This document shows positions 38,356 to 49,969 of a DNA stretch of 64,000 bases, piece by piece. The position numbers and the translations under genes are program-made. The stretch's first letter is position 1. Every line of letters starts with the position of its first letter. The stretch comes from Dromiciops gliroides (taxonomy: Eukaryota > Chordata > Mammalia > Microbiotheria > Microbiotheriidae): contig NC_057865.1 in NCBI RefSeq assembly GCF_019393635.1, positions 302,789,885 to 302,853,884 of the forward strand. Direction: 5' to 3'. Under the pieces are notes generated by a model, which ran no database searches, was not told the origin of the DNA, and saw only the letters and a list, made by a program, of their open reading frames with translations.

Positions 38356-38801
38356 AGGAGAGGCCATTTTGCTGGAGGGTCCCAGAAGACCCAAGGTTTC
38401 TGGATCTAGTTCAAGGCTCTTGCCACGCTCGGAGGCTATTTCCAAACACTAAGCCAGTTCTACTATTGAATATGAGAGTAAGGAAGTTGTGGAGAGGATG
38501 CCAAAGGGAGGTGACCTCTGAAATTCAGTCCTAGAATCTGGATCCACAAGGGTCATGGGCCCCCTTGGAGATTGAGTTCCCCTTTGTCCCATAAATCATA
38601 AATGGTTTGGGGCAGTCTTCGGCGGCCTCAGATCCTGTTCTATTTGGGTGTTTCTGTATGGGGGTCAGGGTTCAGGACAAGGATCCATCAGGTGCTGTCC
38701 TCCCTGGACACCATCAATGAAGAATCCTTCCTTAAGTGTGACCCTAAGAGTACCTCTTTCAACCCTGAACATTAAGCAGGAGGCTAGGACTTATGGTTGC
38801 C

Positions 38802-39689
38802 TCAGGGAGCACAACAGGCCCTGGCCATTTGGCTATCCCTGGAGATCAGGAGGAAGGGGCTGATGGTTGGGAAACATTGCACCAGAAACACAGACACAGG
38901 AACTAGCCAAGAAATGGAATATAGAAAGTAGTTGTAGTACATGGAAAAGATGCCATTGACTAAGTAAAAGGAGGCAAAGGTGCTCACCAGCAGGAGGATG
39001 GACCTGGTGACCCGGATCTCTGGGGAGGCCCTTGGGCAGCTGCTGGTTCTGTGTAGGTGCTTGACTTGATGGTGGTGTTTCCTTAGGAGAAACACCTTGT
39101 AACCACTTGTGCACACCATCAGTACCACACAGAACACATCTCGGAAGGCGGTCAATAACCCAAAATTGCTACTTGGGTCTTTCCAGGTACAGAAAATGAG
39201 GTCAATTGTGAAACTGGTATTCTTGCTCTGTGGACTGGCCATGCCTATGGCTGTGCCAGCTTCTATGAGCAGGTTGATGAGCCAGCAGAAGAGACAGGAA
39301 GAGATGATGTACCTGGGGGCTCTGAATTCGACCCCTTCCCATGGAAAGCTAATGGGGCTGATGACAATTGCCTGGAAGCCACTCAGCAGGCAAGTGATAC
39401 AGAGAGAAAGACCCCAGCTGACTCTGTGAATGTAAAAATCAATTTTACACCAGGTTTCATCCAGGAAATCTTTCACTCCAAATGCAGATATTGTCATTGG
39501 GATTCCCCTGGAAAGCAGGAAAAGGATGTTGGCTACAGTCAGGTGGCTAATGATCTGGTCTGTCGGCCTCAGCTTACGGCTAGTGAAGATGAAAAAGGAC
39601 AGGAGCATGGAGTTCCCCAGGACCCCGAGTCCTGTCTGAGAAAGGTACAGAGTACCCAGGATCACATCAAGTGGAGTCATTCCCTCCAT
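38802..39689 (-). CDS. Vomeronasal type-1 receptor (V1R), intact single exon
   Basis: An intronless 295-residue receptor frame, close to the usual V1R length of about 300. V1Rs are seven-helix Gi2-coupled pheromone receptors of apical vomeronasal neurons. Landmarks: GVLGNSMLL in helix 1 (about residues 22-30), a Cys (WCKI) before helix 3 that should pair with the extracellular-loop-2 Cys (IFCTW), and the family block CLLSGFQAIVISP ending helix 3. It also has the conserved glycosylation site NTS in loop 2, SPEIRVTRSILLLVSTF entering helix 6 and FPTISPFLLISRD in helix 7. The start at 39,689 gives a short extracellular N-terminus (MEGMTP), as in the family; a second ATG lies three codons later. 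No stop or gap was seen, and it is the only intact chemoreceptor here. Confidence 0.92.
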   Translation of the reverse strand: MEGMTPLDVILGTLYLSQTGLGVLGNSMLLSFFIFTSRKLRPTDQIISHLTVANILFLLSRGIPMTISAFGVKDFLDETWCKIDFYIHRVSWGLSLCITCLLSGFQAIVISPISFPWEGVEFRAPRYIISSCLFCWLINLLIEAGTAIGMASPQSKNTSFTIDLIFCTWKDPSSNFGLLTAFRDVFCVVLMVCTSGYKVFLLRKHHHQVKHLHRTSSCPRASPEIRVTRSILLLVSTFASFYLVNGIFSMYYNYFLYSISWLVPVSVFLVQCFPTISPFLLISRDSQMARACCAP

Positions 39690-39942
39690 GTTTCAGGTAG
39701 AATAGTGATGGTCAGAACCAAGGGGATCTTGACAGAAAAGAAGATGTAAAAATGTCAGTTTAGCTAGTATTCTGAGGTGCCTCTTCTACTTCCCACTCAC
39801 ATGGGCAATTCATGCTGGGTCCCCTCATAGATCCAGGTCCAATCCTGAGTTATTGGAAGGGAGCTGGTCTTTCTAATGTTATAGTCCATGAGCCCCTGCC
39901 AGTGGGCTTTTTGCATTACCTGACAAGTAGCTTTTAGAAATG

Positions 39943-40073
39943 AGGGGGCATCTAGGTGGCGCAGTGGATAAAGTACCAGCCCTGGATTCAGGAGGACCTA
40001 AGTTCAAATCCGACCTCAGACACTTGACACTTACTAGCTGTGTGACCCTAGGCAAGTCACTTAAAAAAAAAAA
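39943..40073 (+). mobile_element. Marsupial SINE
   Basis: Short-type SINE with GGGGGCATCTAGGTGGCGCA and an 11-A tail. Confidence 0.9.
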
Positions 40074-40176
40074 GGTTATTTAACTACCAATCTCTTTGAG
40101 TTGTGTTTGTTTTTATTCTGAACTTTTTTTTTTAATTCTGAATTTAACATACACTAAAAAGAAATAGGAGAACATG

Positions 40177-40445
40177 GCAGAGGCATCTAGGTGGCTCCTT
40201 GGAGAAAACATTGAGTTTGGAGCCAGAAAGACCTGAGTTCAAATCTGGCCTCAGACACTTAACTGGCAGTATGACCCTGGGAAAGTGCGGAATGTCTATC
40301 TGCCTTAGTTCCCTCATCTTTCAAATGGGTATAATAATTGCACCTACTTCCCAGGAGTTGTACTAAGGCTCAAATGAGGTAATATTTGTGAAATGCATAG
40401 CACGGTACTTGGCAAATAGTAGGCACTTGATAAATGATTCTTTCC
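40177..40445 (+). mobile_element. MIR-like/CORE SINE with long tail
   Basis: CAGAGGCATCTAGGTGGC, then GACCTGAGTTCAAATCTGG and CCCTCATCTTTCAAATGGG, ending GCACTTGATAAATG. Confidence 0.7.
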
Positions 40446-40446
40446 T

Positions 40447-40920
40447 TTATTCCTTCATTCCATGACTAAACTTGAAATGGAAGATCTTTATTACATACAA
40501 CTTGCTCTTCTTTGAAAATACAAACACTGTCAATAAAGGGGTATTTCTATTTAGTAAGGTAGCATAGCAAGAACAGTTGGTACAAAACATCCTTCTAAAA
40601 GTCTGTGACACTCTCCCACAACTTCTTAGGCTTAGGGTACAGAGGAGAGTAGACTGAAGCTTATAGGCCCATATGGCAGTGGAAGTTCTCAAGGTATGAT
40701 GTGGTTTTCCGCTGTGGGCTCTTTGCATAACTAGTGAATCTGTATCCAGTCTATCTTTGTCACTTAATGCAGACACTGCCATTGACTGATCTGGGTCTGC
40801 TGCTAGGATGCTGATGCAAAGACCGGAAGTTTGGAAGATACATTTTGGGTCAAGGCATGGAAGTGAGGAGGCAAGGAGGACAAGGCTGGATACACTCCTC
40901 CTCTTTCTCAACCTCTCCAC
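40447..40920 (-). other. 157-codon open frame with polyadenylation signal, function unknown
   Basis: Unrecognised. The frame runs from ATG (40,920) to a stop at 40,447 and ends in sequence with GTAATAAAGATC (minus strand, about 40,485), a good polyadenylation signal. It contains a hydrophilic stretch SALSDKDRLDTDSLVMQRAH. No known repeat text is visible except at its edges (SINE to 40,445, old repeat from 40,975). It could be a terminal exon, a retrocopy without a visible poly-A tail, or a chance frame. I favour an old retrocopy or chance and cannot decide. Confidence 0.25.
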
Positions 40921-40974
40921 TCATCCCCTTCCTGTCTACCACTAGCTGATCACTTGACTCCAGAGCTCTCAATC

Positions 40975-41470
40975 AGTAAACATTTACTAAGCACCTACTA
41001 TGTGTCAGGCACTGTGCTAAGAGTTGGGGATACAGGAAGGGGGAAAAGAGAGTTCTTGCCCTCAAGGAGCTTACAATCTAATGGGGAAGGCAATGTGTAA
41101 GCATATATACAAAGCAAGTTCTATACTGTATAAATAGGGAAAATTAACTGAGAGAAGACCTTTGAATTTAGAGGGAATGGGGAAGGCTTCCTGTAGAAGG
41201 GAGAATTTTAGTTGGGATTTAAAGGAAGCCAGAGAAGTGAGTAATGAGAGAGGAGAAGTGAAAGTGGGCCAGGCATGGGGGACAGCCAAAGAAAATGTGT
41301 GGAGCAAAGAGGTAGAAGATCTTGTTTGTGGAACAGCCAAGAAATCAGTGTTCCTGAACCAGAGAGAGTATGCCAGGGATTAAGGTGTGAGCAGACTGGA
41401 AAGGTGGGAAGGGGCAGGTTTGGTGGGGGGGCTTTGGTTGCCAAGTAAAGTATTTTGTATTTTCTCTTAG
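40975..41470 (+). repeat. Old interspersed repeat of unnamed family
   Basis: It starts ACATTTACTAAGCACCTACT, then GTCAGGCACTGTGCTAAG, and continues GGGCCAGGCATGGGGGACAG. Related copies lie at about 31,910-32,180 and 60,455-60,660. Confidence 0.5.
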
Positions 41471-41479
41471 AGGGACATG

Positions 41480-42480
41480 TGGTTATATCAAGAGATGATG
41501 AAAATGTTTTTGCTAAAATCTAAGACCCAAATTTCTTAAAAATTCTGGAAGGCATAGGAATAAGTGGATCTTTGCTTAATATAGGAAATGCTGTCCATAA
41601 AACAAGAAAAAAAACATTACATGCAACAGAGAAAACTTGGAAGCTCTTCCAATAAAGTGAAGGAGAAAACAAGAATGCTTATTACCATCCAGAGTATTTA
41701 CCATAGTTCTAGAAATGCTAGCTCTAGCAATAAGACCATAAAGAGGAACATCGGGATAAGCAAAAGCAAAGAGGAAGAAGGATGCATGCTTTTTCAGATG
41801 ATGTGAGGATTTACTTAGAAAACCCTAAAGAGTCAAAATTAATGGAAATAATCATGCAGTGAACTGGTAGGATACAAAACCAATACATGTCCATCTTCAG
41901 CATCTCAAAGGCAAATTCTGTTCATAATGAATGCAGAAGCTCTCAAACTTTGGGGAACATGTATGCCTCCAGTATGCACCCAGGAGATATATGGATCCAA
42001 ACATGGAACACTTTTTGAAACTAGAGACAGATGGAAATAACTGGAGAAATATTCACTGTGCATGGGCAAGTCAAACCAATATAATAAAAATGAGAATACA
42101 TAAGTGAATGAACTTATTCCTTGCCATAACAAATTACCAAAGGAAATAGAAAAAGAATGATATTCATGTTTCAGATTAAAGAACTCAAGGGGCATAATGA
42201 AAAAAGTGGGAAGAAAGGGAGTATCTGAGTATCAGATCTCAAACTCTACTACAAGGCTATGATCATTACAACAACTTGGTCCTGGTTAAAATACAGAAAG
42301 GTCACTTGGCACAACATATTAGGTCCACATCATACAGAAGCAAACACAATAGCATCAGATTCAATAAACTAAATGTTCCCAGTCACTGGGGAAAGGCCTC
42401 ATTTGACAGAAATGGCTCAGAAAACTGGATAGTCATGTGACAGAAATTAGGAGCAAATTGTCTGAAAATAGGAGTGAAGT
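41480..42480 (+). mobile_element. LINE-1 ORF2 C-terminal remnant
   Basis: The text AAGCAAAAGCAAAGAGGAAG, CTTTTTCAGATGATG and TTAGAAAACCCTAAAGAG is the LINE-1 ORF2 post-reverse-transcriptase region, decayed. 42,480-43,250 after it holds nothing recognised. Confidence 0.55.
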
Positions 42481-43249
42481 TTCCTTTAGTGGCCGAAGGA
42501 GACCTGATCTCAGGTGATTATCAGCATAAGGGTTCACGAAGAGAATGCAGAAAGGCAGCAGACTCATCCTCATGAGGATGAGGGCTAAGATACTAAATGC
42601 AATAGAAATATAGGCATGTCAAGGCCCTTCCTGTTGAGAACTGAGATGATCATTGAGGTGAAAGAACTCAGCTAGTGTCATCCACTAAAAATTATAATAA
42701 GGTAGCCCTGCTGGACTCAGGATATAGTTAAGCCTGTTTTGCACTACCTTTCATTGCTGGTGCCCCTTAGTAGGACTAGCCCACCCTTGTTAGAATGACA
42801 GTGCCATGTAGGAGAGAGTGGGGAAGGTGAAAACAGGCAAGGTTTGGAAGGACTTGGGCTGAATGGTCTTGGAATTGGACAACCCTCCTTTGTCGAGGGT
42901 AGACCTGGCTGTTGTATATTTGAAAGGGCAGTCAGAAAAAATGACATGTCTGCGGTCAAGTCTGATGCTAATTCAGAGTACATAAAAGATGGAATTTGAG
43001 TCTTTTGATTTAGCTGAAGAAATGCAAACTGGATTTCTCATCATTGAACTCAGTCTTGTTTCATTAGAATAGATTGGTGACACGTTGGTGACACGTTGGT
43101 GACAGGTTATGCTAACAATATGCCAGACCTGGCTCTACTCAGTTGACCTAGACACCAGCAGACATTCTGGAGGATTGGTAGGCTCCATTCCTATAATTCA
43201 GCTAAGTCATTACCATAACCTGCTCATTCCATATCTACCCTATGTTTAA

Positions 43250-43700
43250 CTGGTTTTCACCACAATCCCAAACGATGTCCCAAGTCCTTGACCTCTACCA
43301 CTACTTGCTGAAGAACAGGAACAGTTAATTCTTTTGGGCATCCTTGACACACAGGGACAGTGGTTCCATCTCTATTAGCTAGTGGCCTGGCCAGAGTATG
43401 GGATTGAGGAAAGGACATGGGGATGAGCCCACAATGTGGAACACCCAGAATTACTAGAGGTCTTCCATCAATGCTATTCCACCAAGTCTTTGTCCTTGAC
43501 ATTGGGGAAGATCTTCTTCCTCCAGCAGAGATGGATGGTATACAATTACCCATTCTGTACATTCATGCTAGGTCAGTAGACCCTCTGATGGACTTTACCG
43601 CCAATAATGCTAACACATTGGTTTTGGGTGGAGAGGGAAGGAACTTTACCGGTCACCACATTTGAACTTCTATCGTGAGAAGTTGGTCGAGATAAATGAT
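43250..43700 (-). other. Unassigned segment, possible retrovirus-derived
   Basis: A 101-codon minus-strand frame (43,562-43,257) of unknown identity. It lies on the same strand and downstream of the retroviral fragments at 45,390-46,470, so it may belong to the same old element. Low certainty. Confidence 0.2.
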
Positions 43701-43899
43701 CATCTCCCCAATACTACCAGCCTTTTGCTTCCAGGTCACAAAGAGACTTCCCTTTTCTGTCACGGACATCATGTGGTTCTCTGGAATTATGGATGGCCAT
43801 TGCATTGACGAGCATCCTCACAGTTTTCAATTTGTTTTTACAGTGTCATTCATATCACAGAAATTGTTCTGGTCCTGCCCATTTTATTCATTGTCGGTT

Positions 43900-44790
43900 T
43901 ATTCAAGCCTTACCAACTTTCTGATTTTATAATCTTGATACTACAACCCACATTGTTCTGGTTCTGCTCATTTCATGCTGTATCAGGTCATGCAGATAAT
44001 TAGGCTTCTCTGGAGTCATCTATTTCTTTATTTCTTACAACACAATGATATTCCCGTAGAGATTTTTTTTTTTTTTGGCAAGGCAATGAGAGTTAAGTGA
44101 CTTGCCACAATAATACTCCATTACATTCATATATGGCCATTTCCCAAATAGTAGGCATCCCCATAAGTTTTCAGGGGTTTTTTTCTTATGAAAAGAACTT
44201 CTTTACACATTTTTATATATGAATGACCTTTTACTCTTTCTTTCATATCTTTTGGGTTAAAACAATCAGTTCACTAAAATAAATATTTCGGTCATATCTT
44301 ATGATTTATGCAATATTCCACATCCATAGCCCCTCACTTCTGCAAAGAAGGTTAGGAGGTCGTTTCTTGACTCTTTTCTAGGTCAAGCCTTGGTCAGTAA
44401 AATTACAGTTTTCAGTTTCTGTATCTTGATTTTTTTCCTTTACATTGCTATAGTCATTGTACATATTGCTTTCCTAGTTCTTTTGACTTTACTCTGCATA
44501 TAAATGTTTCCACACTGCTCTGAATTCTTCATAGTTATTGTTTCTGAAAATGCATTAATATTCTATTTTAGTAATGTCCCACCATTCCTCAATTCATAGT
44601 CATCTATCGTGTTTCCAGTTCCTTGTTTCTACTAAAATGTTGCTGTAAAGCCTTCATTGTATTTCAGACCTTTCTTTCTGTCTTTGACTACCATGAGTTA
44701 TCTGCCTAGAAGTGAGACCTCTGAGTGAGAGGATCTGGTCATTTTAATAACTTTGAACAGCCTTTGTCATTCCAATGCTGTTCCTGCTAC
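43900..44790 (-). mobile_element. LINE-1 3' ends, antisense
   Basis: Two overlapping LINE texts (ATTGTTCTGGTTCTGCTC; TATGCAATATTCCACATCCA, TTTGGGTTAAAACAATC). A truncated SINE (44,068-44,104) is nested between ACAATGATATTCC and ACAATAATACTCC. Confidence 0.55.
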
Positions 44791-44821
44791 ACCTCACTCT
44801 GTGGTGGCAAGATTTCCACAT

Positions 44822-45316
44822 CCTCCCTTTTGTTCAGTCACATCCCACTCCTTGTGACCCCATTTGGGGTTTTCTTTCTTTGTTAAAACAGGTATTTTAC
44901 TTTATTTTTTCCCAATCCCATGTAAAGATAGTTTTCAACATTCGTTTTTGTAAGACTTTGAGTTCCAAATTTTTCTCCCTCCCTTCCCTCACCTCCTCCC
45001 AAAGCCAGCAAGTAATCTGATACAGGTTTTACATGATAACAGTCACATGGTTTCAATCATGTTAAACATATTTCCACATTAATCGTGTTGTGAGAGAAGA
45101 ATCAGAACAAAAGGAACATTTTGGGTTTTCTTGGCAGAGACACTGGAGGGGTTTGCCCCTTTCTCTTCTAGCTCATTTTACAGATGAGGAAACTGAGGCC
45201 AACAGGGCAAAGTGACTTGCCCAGGGTCACAGAGCTAGCAAATGCCTGAAGCCAGATTTGAACTCAGGTCTTCCTGACTCCAGACCCGGAGTCCACTGCA
45301 TCACCTAGCTGTCCTT
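44822..45316 (-). mobile_element. SINE (MIR-like tail) split by a LINE-1 3' end
   Basis: SINE parts lie at 44,822-44,875 and 45,120-45,316. Between them is a 5'-truncated antisense LINE-1 end (44,876-45,119). The near-copies ATTTGGGGTTTTCTT and ATTTTGGGTTTTCTT on its two sides are the target duplication. Confidence 0.75.
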
Positions 45317-45389
45317 CAAAATCTTCTGGGAAACCTTAAACCACTTAAATGATATTAAGGCTCTATCAAAGCAACTCTGACCTCAGAGT

Positions 45390-46470
45390 TCAAGATGAGA
45401 AGCCACAGGCAGAAGAAAGTAGTACAAGTAAAAGAAAGATACAAATATCAGATAATGTAAGCGTCCTCTGAAAGGGTACAATGAATTCAGGGGGGATCAT
45501 ATCAGGGGCAGCAGTGGGTCTCCAGTGATAAATAGGAGCAACACAAAGAACATCAGGACCACATAGCAGATGATGACACCTCCAACACAGCCACCAATCC
45601 CCATCCTGGGTCAGGATTATCTGTAGCAAGATGGCCAAGAGATCATAAGCCTCTTGGATGCAGCCTTTCCTTGGGCCTAAAACAATTCCAAGCTTTGACC
45701 TGAACCACCTCCACTCAGAATTCCCCAGTCTGTCAGCCAGTCTTTTTCCCGTATTTCTCTCCCAACAATCCTAGTCTTTGATTCCACAGATCTTTTCCAG
45801 GATGTCATATGGATCACCCCAGGGGAAAGAAGACTTGATAATTGCTGGGGTGGAGGCATAGAGGGGGAGTAGAAGGTCCCTGGAGCCCTCTAGGAGGGCA
45901 GAGGTCCTAAGGCCCAGGTGACTTAATACAAGGGACAGGATAAAGAAGAGCCAGAGAGGACCAAATGGAAGTCTACCTAGAAACAGATCATCCCTAAATC
46001 TTTCTGCAGGCTGGATCCAAGGAATCCCTGGGCTTCCTTGCCCTTATTAGAACTTCTGGGAGCTAGGACACCAGGGTCAGGAGTCCCACCCCTGGTGCCA
46101 GTTTCCAGCACCTATGATGCTGCTCACTTTCTTGGGGCCTAGAGTACTGCTAGGGCCCACTTTCATTGCCTAAGTAATGTTCTAGACTATACCTAGTACC
46201 ATCTGAGTTCTCCCCCCTGCCCCATTGCATTCTCCCAATTGGAGCCTGGGGATGGACTCTGGATTTTCTCAGGTATGATCTCCTCCCCATTGTTCCTCTT
46301 ATATGCAGCCATCTGATCTAGGACCTCTGCCACAACAGTTTCATGTGTCCTGATCAACAGTCCACCAGCAATGTAGTGGTGGACATCAGTGTCCTCAGGA
46401 AGTAAGGCCTCCTTCAGGAATATCAGAAACTGCCTACCTGACTGTAGGACAGTGGAAAGGAGAAGTCAAG
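45390..46470 (-). mobile_element. Endogenous retrovirus fragments (reverse-transcriptase and envelope-like parts)
   Basis: An old, broken element on the minus strand. 46,195-46,470 carries a piece resembling the retroviral reverse-transcriptase core and the segment after it (ETVVAEVLDQMAAY then INPEKIQ-like text). 45,490-46,040 holds hydrophobic, envelope-like pieces, including a membrane segment at about 45,500-45,604. Several breaks are present and no LTRs were identified next to it. Class not resolved (class I-like is a guess). Confidence 0.45.
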
Positions 46471-46509
46471 TAACCCTGGAGAGGGAGAATGGAGGTAGAA
46501 TAGAATTTT

Positions 46510-47810
46510 CCTTTCTGTTTGTTTATTTTTTTTTTGTCTAATCAGTCTTTTTTGTTACTTCTATGTGGAAATTATGCTTATTTTATATATAAATATTGTA
46601 CTGAAGCTATTAATTATCTAAGCTTTTTTCTGATTCTCTGGGAATTGTCTGGTAAATCATCACATATTCAGCAAATAGTGATAATTTGGTTTTCATTTTG
46701 CCAATTTTTATAACCATAATTTCTTTCTTTTTCTTTTTTTTTTTGTGGGGCAATGGGGGTTAAGTGACTTGCCCAGGGTCACACAGCTAGTAAGTGTCAA
46801 GTGTCTGAGGCCGGATTTGAACTCAGGTATTCCTAAATCCAGGGCCAGTGCTTTATCCACTGTGCCACCTAGCTGCCCCCTATAACCATAATTTATTGAT
46901 CTTTTTTTCATAACCATAGCCAAACCATATTTCTAAAAATAGGCAAAATTATAGAATGGAAGGGCACCAGTTATCACGTTACTTCTACATTTATTGGGAA
47001 AACTTTTGGTGTTTCCCCACTGTAAATAATTCTAGTTTTTGGTGGATATGTACCTTTAGCACACTAAACAGTGATCTTTTATTATGATGCTTGGCTTTGT
47101 AGTATTTTTTAAAGAATCAGTGAGCATTAGACTATGTCAACAACTTTTTAAGCTTTTATTAGTATAATCATGTGGCTAGGAGTTTTTCTTAAACTTATTT
47201 TAATTGCTTTCCTAATGTCAAACCATACCTATATCTATGGTTATAAATTTAACTTAGTCATGGTGAAGAATTAGACATATAGGTATAGTTTTCCCCTAAT
47301 ATTGTGTTTAAAATGATTGCATTTCATGAGTGATAGTGGTCTGAGTGATATTGGTCTGTAGTTTCTCTTTCTTTCCTTTATCCTTCCCAGGTATGGACCA
47401 ATACCTACTTCTTGAGTCATTTTGTCTAGCCTAGTTTAGTCTAACTGCTTTCCAGCAATTTGATGTTATATCCTTCAATATGTAAATTAATTTAGTGTCT
47501 CATAAAAGGCATTCAGTGCAGTGTTTTTCTTCCCTGCATTTTTTAGTCTAATATTAATTGCTTGTTAAACATTTGATAAAATTAACCTTTAAATCTTCTT
47601 AGACTAAGGTCCCCTCTGTCTCTCCCCTCTTCCCCCTTGGTATTTCTCTTATGTCTAGTTCAGTTTCACTTTCTGTCATTGGATTGTATAAAATAGCCTC
47701 TTTTTTGCTCAAATTCTTAGTTTTGCTGACTAATAATTGTGTATGTGAGATTCTGATAATATCTTTCATTTTGTGGAGATTTGAGAAAGTGCTGATTTCA
47801 CAAACCCCTG
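46510..47810 (-). mobile_element. LINE-1 ORF2 remnant, antisense
   Basis: AT-rich antisense LINE-1 text (AGCTTTTATTAGTATAATCATGTGG, quoted in part; AAACATTTGATAAAATTAACC). It is decayed and split by a SINE at 46,724-46,880. Confidence 0.5.
46724..46880 (-). mobile_element. Marsupial SINE with 14-bp target duplication
   Basis: A full short-type antisense copy flanked by perfect TATAACCATAATTT at 46,710-46,723 and 46,881-46,894. Confidence 0.95.
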
Positions 47811-48740
47811 AGGATCTAGGAGGTCAGGTACCCCCAACAATGCCTCTGGCCCAACTCCCATTTCAACTTCTGTTAAAACATCTGGGCCCTTGTCCTCCTG
47901 TCCTCAGCTCATCCTTGCAGTGACCTTGTAGCTAAGATGGGGATGCTTGATAGCCTTCAGAATTGCAGTATTACCTACTTTGATCCTCCAAACAAACCAG
48001 GGAGTTACCCACTACTAGCCCCCAGAGACCAATCAGCTCCTCAGTTAGGTGCCTCGCCCATGGTCCCCCAGTGATCAGTGATGGAGGTAAGATTCAAATG
48101 CAGGCATCCCCTAAATGCAAGTTCACACCTTTTGCATAGCTGTACATGTGGATACACACCACTGTTGTCTAGGAGTGATTCTCCAAGCACTGCCAAGTAG
48201 GGAGTCCGTTGAATCCTTACTTCTGTAGGGCAGGAGCCTAGCAGACATTAGCTCATTGCTCCTTCCTTACAGGCCTAGGGAAGTTACCCTTGCTCACTAA
48301 TTGCTAAGGGTCTGGGGGGTGGGATGGGAACAGAGAAAAGGAAAAGAACAGCAACACACACCAACACCTTATTCCTGATAATCTGCTTCCCCTGCACCCC
48401 CTTTGTCCCCCACCTTATGGAGATCCTATAGCTGCCCCTCCCATGGTGGGGGGAGATGAAGTCTCTGCCCAGTCTCTCCCCAACTTACTTTACCTACTCT
48501 ACTTCCTCAAATTTACTGGTCTCCTTCCATCTCTGACCTGAAGGGAGGAGGCAGGTGCCAAGCTCAATAGGGAGGAAGATAGCCCTGGAGTCAGGAACCC
48601 CTTTCTGCTTCTGGCACAAGCTGGCTGTGAGACCATAGTCTCTGCCTGTGGACAAGGGGCACTGAGGCTTATGGGACCATCCTCACAGGGTGATTTGGAG
48701 GCCCACATACTAACCCCTGTAGAAAGTTCTCTAGAATTGG
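47810..48740. other. Stretch with no recognised feature
   Basis: Average-composition DNA with short frames only. I see no exon, repeat family or RNA gene. Confidence 0.4.
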
Positions 48741-48741
48741 G

Positions 48742-48915
48742 CTTCTTTAACTTTTTCCACTTGTGACCCCTTTTGCCTAAGAAACTTTTATGTAACCCTG
48801 GGTATAGAGGTCTATAGGTATAAAAATAGGTATACACAACCTTTTACTGAAGACCCCCATGGTCAGTTACATGACCTCATATGAGGTCTCAGCCCATGGT
48901 TTAAGAAGCTTTGCT
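48742..48915. mobile_element. Possible short DNA transposon (MITE)
   Basis: Imperfect inverted ends GGGCTTCTTTAAC and GTTTAAGAAGCTTT enclose about 170 bp with ACTTGTGACCCCTTTT. They resemble a hAT-type non-autonomous element. Target duplication not clear. Confidence 0.4.
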
Positions 48916-49069
48916 CCCAAGTCAAGTGATCATGATGCTGAACACCCCATAGAATCCTACTGTGTGCCAGCTGTGGAGCAAGAGGCCAAACCCTTGGGTC
49001 TTGGCTCCAGAATTGAGTGGCATCAGGACACCACCAGCTACAGTCTAGCCTCAGAGCCCAGGTGGGCAG

Positions 49070-49965
49070 GCAGAGAGATGGGCAGATAGACAGGAAGCAG
49101 GCAGGCAGGCAGACAGACATGTAGAAGGGTAGGCAGGCATATAGATAGGCAGTCAGATAGACAGGCAAACAGACAGACAGATGTGTAGACAGACAGACAT
49201 ACAGAGAGGCAGGCAAGCAAACAGACAGATGGGTAGGCAAGCAGACAGGCAAGCAAGCAGATAGGCAGACCAATAGATTGGTAGGCAGGCAGGCAAGCAG
49301 ACAGATAGGTAAGCAGACAGGCAGGCAGATGGGCAGACCCATAGATTGGCAAAAAGACAGGAAACCAGGCAGGCATACAGACAGACAGACAGATGTGTAG
49401 ACAGACAGATGAGTAGACAGGCAGAGATACAGAGAGGCAGGCAAGCAAACAGACAGATGGGTAGGTAAGCAGTCAGGTAAGCAAGTAGATAGTTGGACAG
49501 ATAGATGGGTAGGCAGATAGGCAAATGGATATTCAGACAAAAATGGGTAGGCTGACAGGCAGGCAGACAGACAGATAGGTAAGCAGACAAGTAAGCAGAC
49601 AGGCAGGTAGATGGGCAGGCAGGCACATAGATTGGCAAAAGACAGGAAACCAGGCAGGCATACAGACAGACAGACAGATGGGTAGTCAGACAGACAGGCA
49701 GACATGCAGAGAGGCAGACATGTAACCAGAGTGATGGGGAGGTAAGCAGGCAGGCAAGCAAGCAGATAGGCAGATTGGCAGACAGGTAGATGGGTAGGCA
49801 GACAGGCAGATGGATAGACAGACAGACATGTGGGTAGGCAGACAGACATATGGGTAGGCAGACAGACAGACAGATGGGTAGGTAGGCAGGCAGGCAGACA
49901 AATAGGGTGATAAAGAGGCAGGTAGACAGACAAACAACTAGGCAGACAGATGAGCAGACCAGAGG
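49070..49965. repeat. Large tetranucleotide array (GGCA/GACA/GATA/GGTA)n
   Basis: About 895 bp of 4-base units in variable order (GGCAGACAGACAGATAGGTA and similar). Because no unit contains a stop on the minus strand, all three minus frames stay open, and the longest reads 396 codons of Cys-Leu-Pro-rich text. Confidence 0.97.
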
Positions 49966-49969
49966 CATG

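Noticed and set aside
45497-45604. A 35-codon hydrophobic frame that looks like a small membrane protein
   Set aside because: It sits in line with retroviral fragments on the same strand, so an envelope-like remnant is more likely than a host micropeptide.
49070-49965. Regular repeats suggesting a CRISPR-like array
   Set aside because: The units are 4 bp without unique spacers, and the host is a mammal.
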